Shown here piece by piece: positions 61,584 to 64,000 of a stretch of 64,000 nt of DNA. This DNA comes from Gorsachius magnificus. Lineage: Eukaryota; Chordata; Aves; Pelecaniformes; Ardeidae. The notes below the pieces were generated by a model. It was given only the letters and a program-made list of their open reading frames with translations, did no database searches and was not told the DNA's origin. The stretch spans positions 104,479,265 through 104,543,264 of the forward strand of contig CM067081.1 of assembly GCA_034008185.1 (NCBI GenBank). The letters run 5' to 3'. Numbering within the stretch: position 1 is the first letter of the stretch; each line of letters starts with the position of its first letter. The position numbers and the translations under genes were made by a program.

Positions 61584-63624
61584 TTTTTTCTGTGTTATTG
61601 CTTTAAAGGTAACTCAAGTATTTGAGTATTACTTTGCTTTAGGCACTAAAACCTGATCAGGAATAATCTGCTTAAAGCATGCATTTCTCTGGAGATAAAC
61701 TGATTTGGTCTGGGGCTTTAGCTACATGGGAAAGAATATGGGCTAAATCCTCTAGGCTCCAGTCCTGCAGGCATTTTTACACAACTATAATTGCTTGCAG
61801 GGTGAAGCCTTTTGTTAGGCCTAAAAGCCATAAAAACATTTACTTCAGTAACTCTATAAACAACACTAGCCAAAGAGAAATTAAAAATCATCTATAAAAT
61901 GATGATACTTATCTAAAGACCAAGAGCTAAATAAACAACTTGTTGGGTGACATCTCTCAGATTAATGATTGGTAATAAAAAGAAAAAAAAATTAGAAGCT
62001 TACAGTCCCTGGATTCTTTCCACATGATTTTTCTTTTACACATGCTAAGTGGAGGCAGATTCACTGGTTTAATATCTGCTAGTGACATTATGTTTAAATT
62101 AATAATAACTGTCTGCGTAACTTAGAGCAAAAGGGCTGTTCTGTTAGACAAACATATCTGGAGATGATATCAAATCGGATGGTCTCTGATGGAAATCTCA
62201 AGTAATGTTCTTGTTTGCTTTCTCTCAGCACATCAGTTATAGCTAAGTGTTCCTGATTTGCGGGCAAATGTTATTGCATGTTGGATTACTGGGCTTGGAC
62301 TGACTGTTTACTTCCCTCAAATACTTGCCATAACCTATCTTTTATAGTGAGTGGCACATGCTGTAGCATGGGTAGTGTGGACTGTGAAGTACAAAAGGAT
62401 GTCTTCCCTGTTACTGCACTAAGTTTCTGTCCTATCATCTAATTTTATTGCCAAAAGATATGTTTCCAGGCTAATTCTAATGTAAATGGTTTTTATTTCT
62501 GTGAAGTAAAAGTTGAAGAAGGGATTATTTTTCCATGTTAAGAGTATTTATTGCCTTTTTAAATTTTTGTTTTAGGGTCACAATATTTTCCAGACTTTAT
62601 TTTGCAAAAATATAAAATCAAACCTTGTATAAAGATACCAGTTCTGATCATGGCTCTGAGGATTTAACTTCTGTTGAATCCAGCATGGGTTTCTCCTGCC
62701 TGTCTGATAATGTTTCTAGCTAAAGGAAAGGCCACTCTCAAAAGCAGTACACTGCTTCCATACTTCTAGAGAAAAGTGGGTAGAACAAGTGGAAATGTTA
62801 CTGGTTATTATACACATAGCAAGAAAGAGTTAATCAACTATATTGCATCTTATTTTATCATGTAGCATTTTATACCACTGGGACCATATACCTGACGATT
62901 GCAAATTGGCATCATTCCACTGAGTATAGAGAGTTACAGCAGCTGAGGTTTTGGCAGTATTTTCCAATTGTACATTGTATTACAAGTGGCGCATTACTTC
63001 AGTGCTGAAGTTTTATCATATCTGAGGAATCCCTTTGTACCTGAAGCAGATGGAACATTGTTCCTGATGTGGAAATAAACAAGAACCCTGAAGTACTTAC
63101 TGCAGATCACTGTAAATAGTTACCTCAGGTTTATTTTCTTCCCAAGTCTACTGGTTGCTAGAAGATACAGCCCATTATGTGTGCAAGAACAGACAGTGTG
63201 TCGCCATTGTACTGAGTACGTGATTAATAAAGGAGCCTATTTTTAACAGCAAAACAATGTGCTATACTTAGAAGTAAGTAAGCAGGAGTTTACAAATTTA
63301 GTATATTAAAATGCTGCGGATGATCTTGAGATGACCACAGAACTCATTTTTTGCTATTTTGAGCATAGTTTTTCTGACAATTTAGGTTCATGAGAAAGTC
63401 ACCACAAGAACAGTGTCTGTCACCTAATTCCCCTTATCCCTAATGTTGGTAGCTAATTATAAACATTTAAGGATGAACATGGGAGAAACTCAAATAAGAT
63501 TGATTTATTTAATTTGAATGTGATTTTTAGTTGTTCTGCTTGATAGTTCCCCAGGATTTAGTAACATTGATTTTGTGGTTTAGATATTCTTTTGTAATTA
63601 ATTTATACCAAGACTGGCTTTTTC

Positions 63625-63653
63625 TTTTTTTTTTTTTTTTTTTTTTTTCCCCC
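63625..63653 (+). repeat. T24 followed by C5
   Basis: Twenty-four consecutive thymines follow TTTC and run directly into five cytosines. No coding relic or retrocopy is seen on its left (the complement would place a poly-A tail on a minus-strand retrocopy to the right, where none is recognised). Confidence 0.9.
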
Positions 63654-64000
63654 AAATATTTTGGCCATGATCACATCGTGGCCCAAAGAGAATGGATGGT
63701 GCTTTCTTTTGGGATACACTGTAGAAAAATTAACCACTTTTAGTCTGAATAAAAAATACCTGATAAAAAATGGCAAGCAATCAACTGGATAGTAAGGTGT
63801 CCATTCTCTGTTTAATATGTGTCTTGCATGTGTTCAGGTGTTACCTCTGTGAAGGATGGAAGCATTGCATGAGCAATCGTTCTTCATGCTCATCTCCTGA
63901 AACTCTAGGGTGATAAGTATTGCTAGATCAAAGAAGAGTTATTTTGATATTTTCTGTTAATATCCAGCCTGAATCCAGAATCCTGCAGTGAATACAGCAC

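Larger units (their letters stand above)
53350..64000. other. Unassigned non-coding sequence
   Basis: No certain gene, RNA or transposon beyond the features listed separately (candidate exon 56820-56956, hairpins at 58258, 58792 and 61567, T24 run at 63625). Open frames up to about 120 codons, such as 60666-61031 on the plus strand, have no recognised domain. Confidence 0.55.

Noticed and set aside
62577..62668. Strong acceptor (TTTTTGTTTTAG) with a short open frame
   Set aside because: Only about 29 codons before a stop and a weak possible donor.
1..64000. CRISPR array, operon, prophage or other prokaryotic system
   Set aside because: No regularly spaced repeats, no dense gene order and no ribosome-binding-site-led genes. 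CR1 copies show vertebrate (bird) origin.

Overview
The window looks like a gene-poor piece of a bird genome, either intergenic or from within a large intron. The evidence is nine chicken-repeat-1 (CR1) non-LTR retrotransposon copies, most cut off at the 5' end as is typical for CR1, lying in AT-rich sequence with no bacterial-style gene packing. The copy at 15139-16092 ends in a pentanucleotide tail rather than the classical octamer repeat. I associate that with CR1 families common in Neoaves; this is from memory of the family and is not tested here. No complete protein-coding gene, rRNA, tRNA, CRISPR array or prokaryotic feature could be supported. Nearly all open frames are of a length expected by chance.

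Layout: 1-9454 is unassigned sequence with one non-coding exon-like segment. 9455-10921 is the longest CR1 (minus strand), which keeps recognisable reverse-transcriptase motifs broken by stops and frameshifts. 10922-15138 is unassigned. 15139-16092 is a second long CR1 (plus strand) with an unusual two-part pentanucleotide tail. 16093-24764 is AT-rich and holds a purine tract and a minus-strand CR1 at 20586-20899. 24765-24918 is an old L3-like CR1 relic. 25600-26700 is the only strongly GC-rich block. It is split by a TA/CA microsatellite carrying a 53-bp CR1 end, and its 3' half is a clear CpG island with a C16 run, the best promoter candidate in the window. 26701-44619 is mostly unassigned, with CR1 copies at 31595-31817 and 34610-35332. 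44620-64000 has two small CR1 relics, several weak exon-like segments and a number of hairpins.

The most notable observations are two long, tight inverted repeats that look like template-switch mutations rather than functional hairpins. One is a perfect 43-bp-arm repeat with a 4-nt loop inside the CR1 at 34711-34800; the known CR1 sequence shows which arm is original. The other is a 24-bp-arm repeat with a 5-nt loop at 58792-58844. The orphan CpG island and a few splice-flanked open segments (49175-49303, 56820-56956) are the only hints of host genes. I saw no convincing undescribed multi-gene system.
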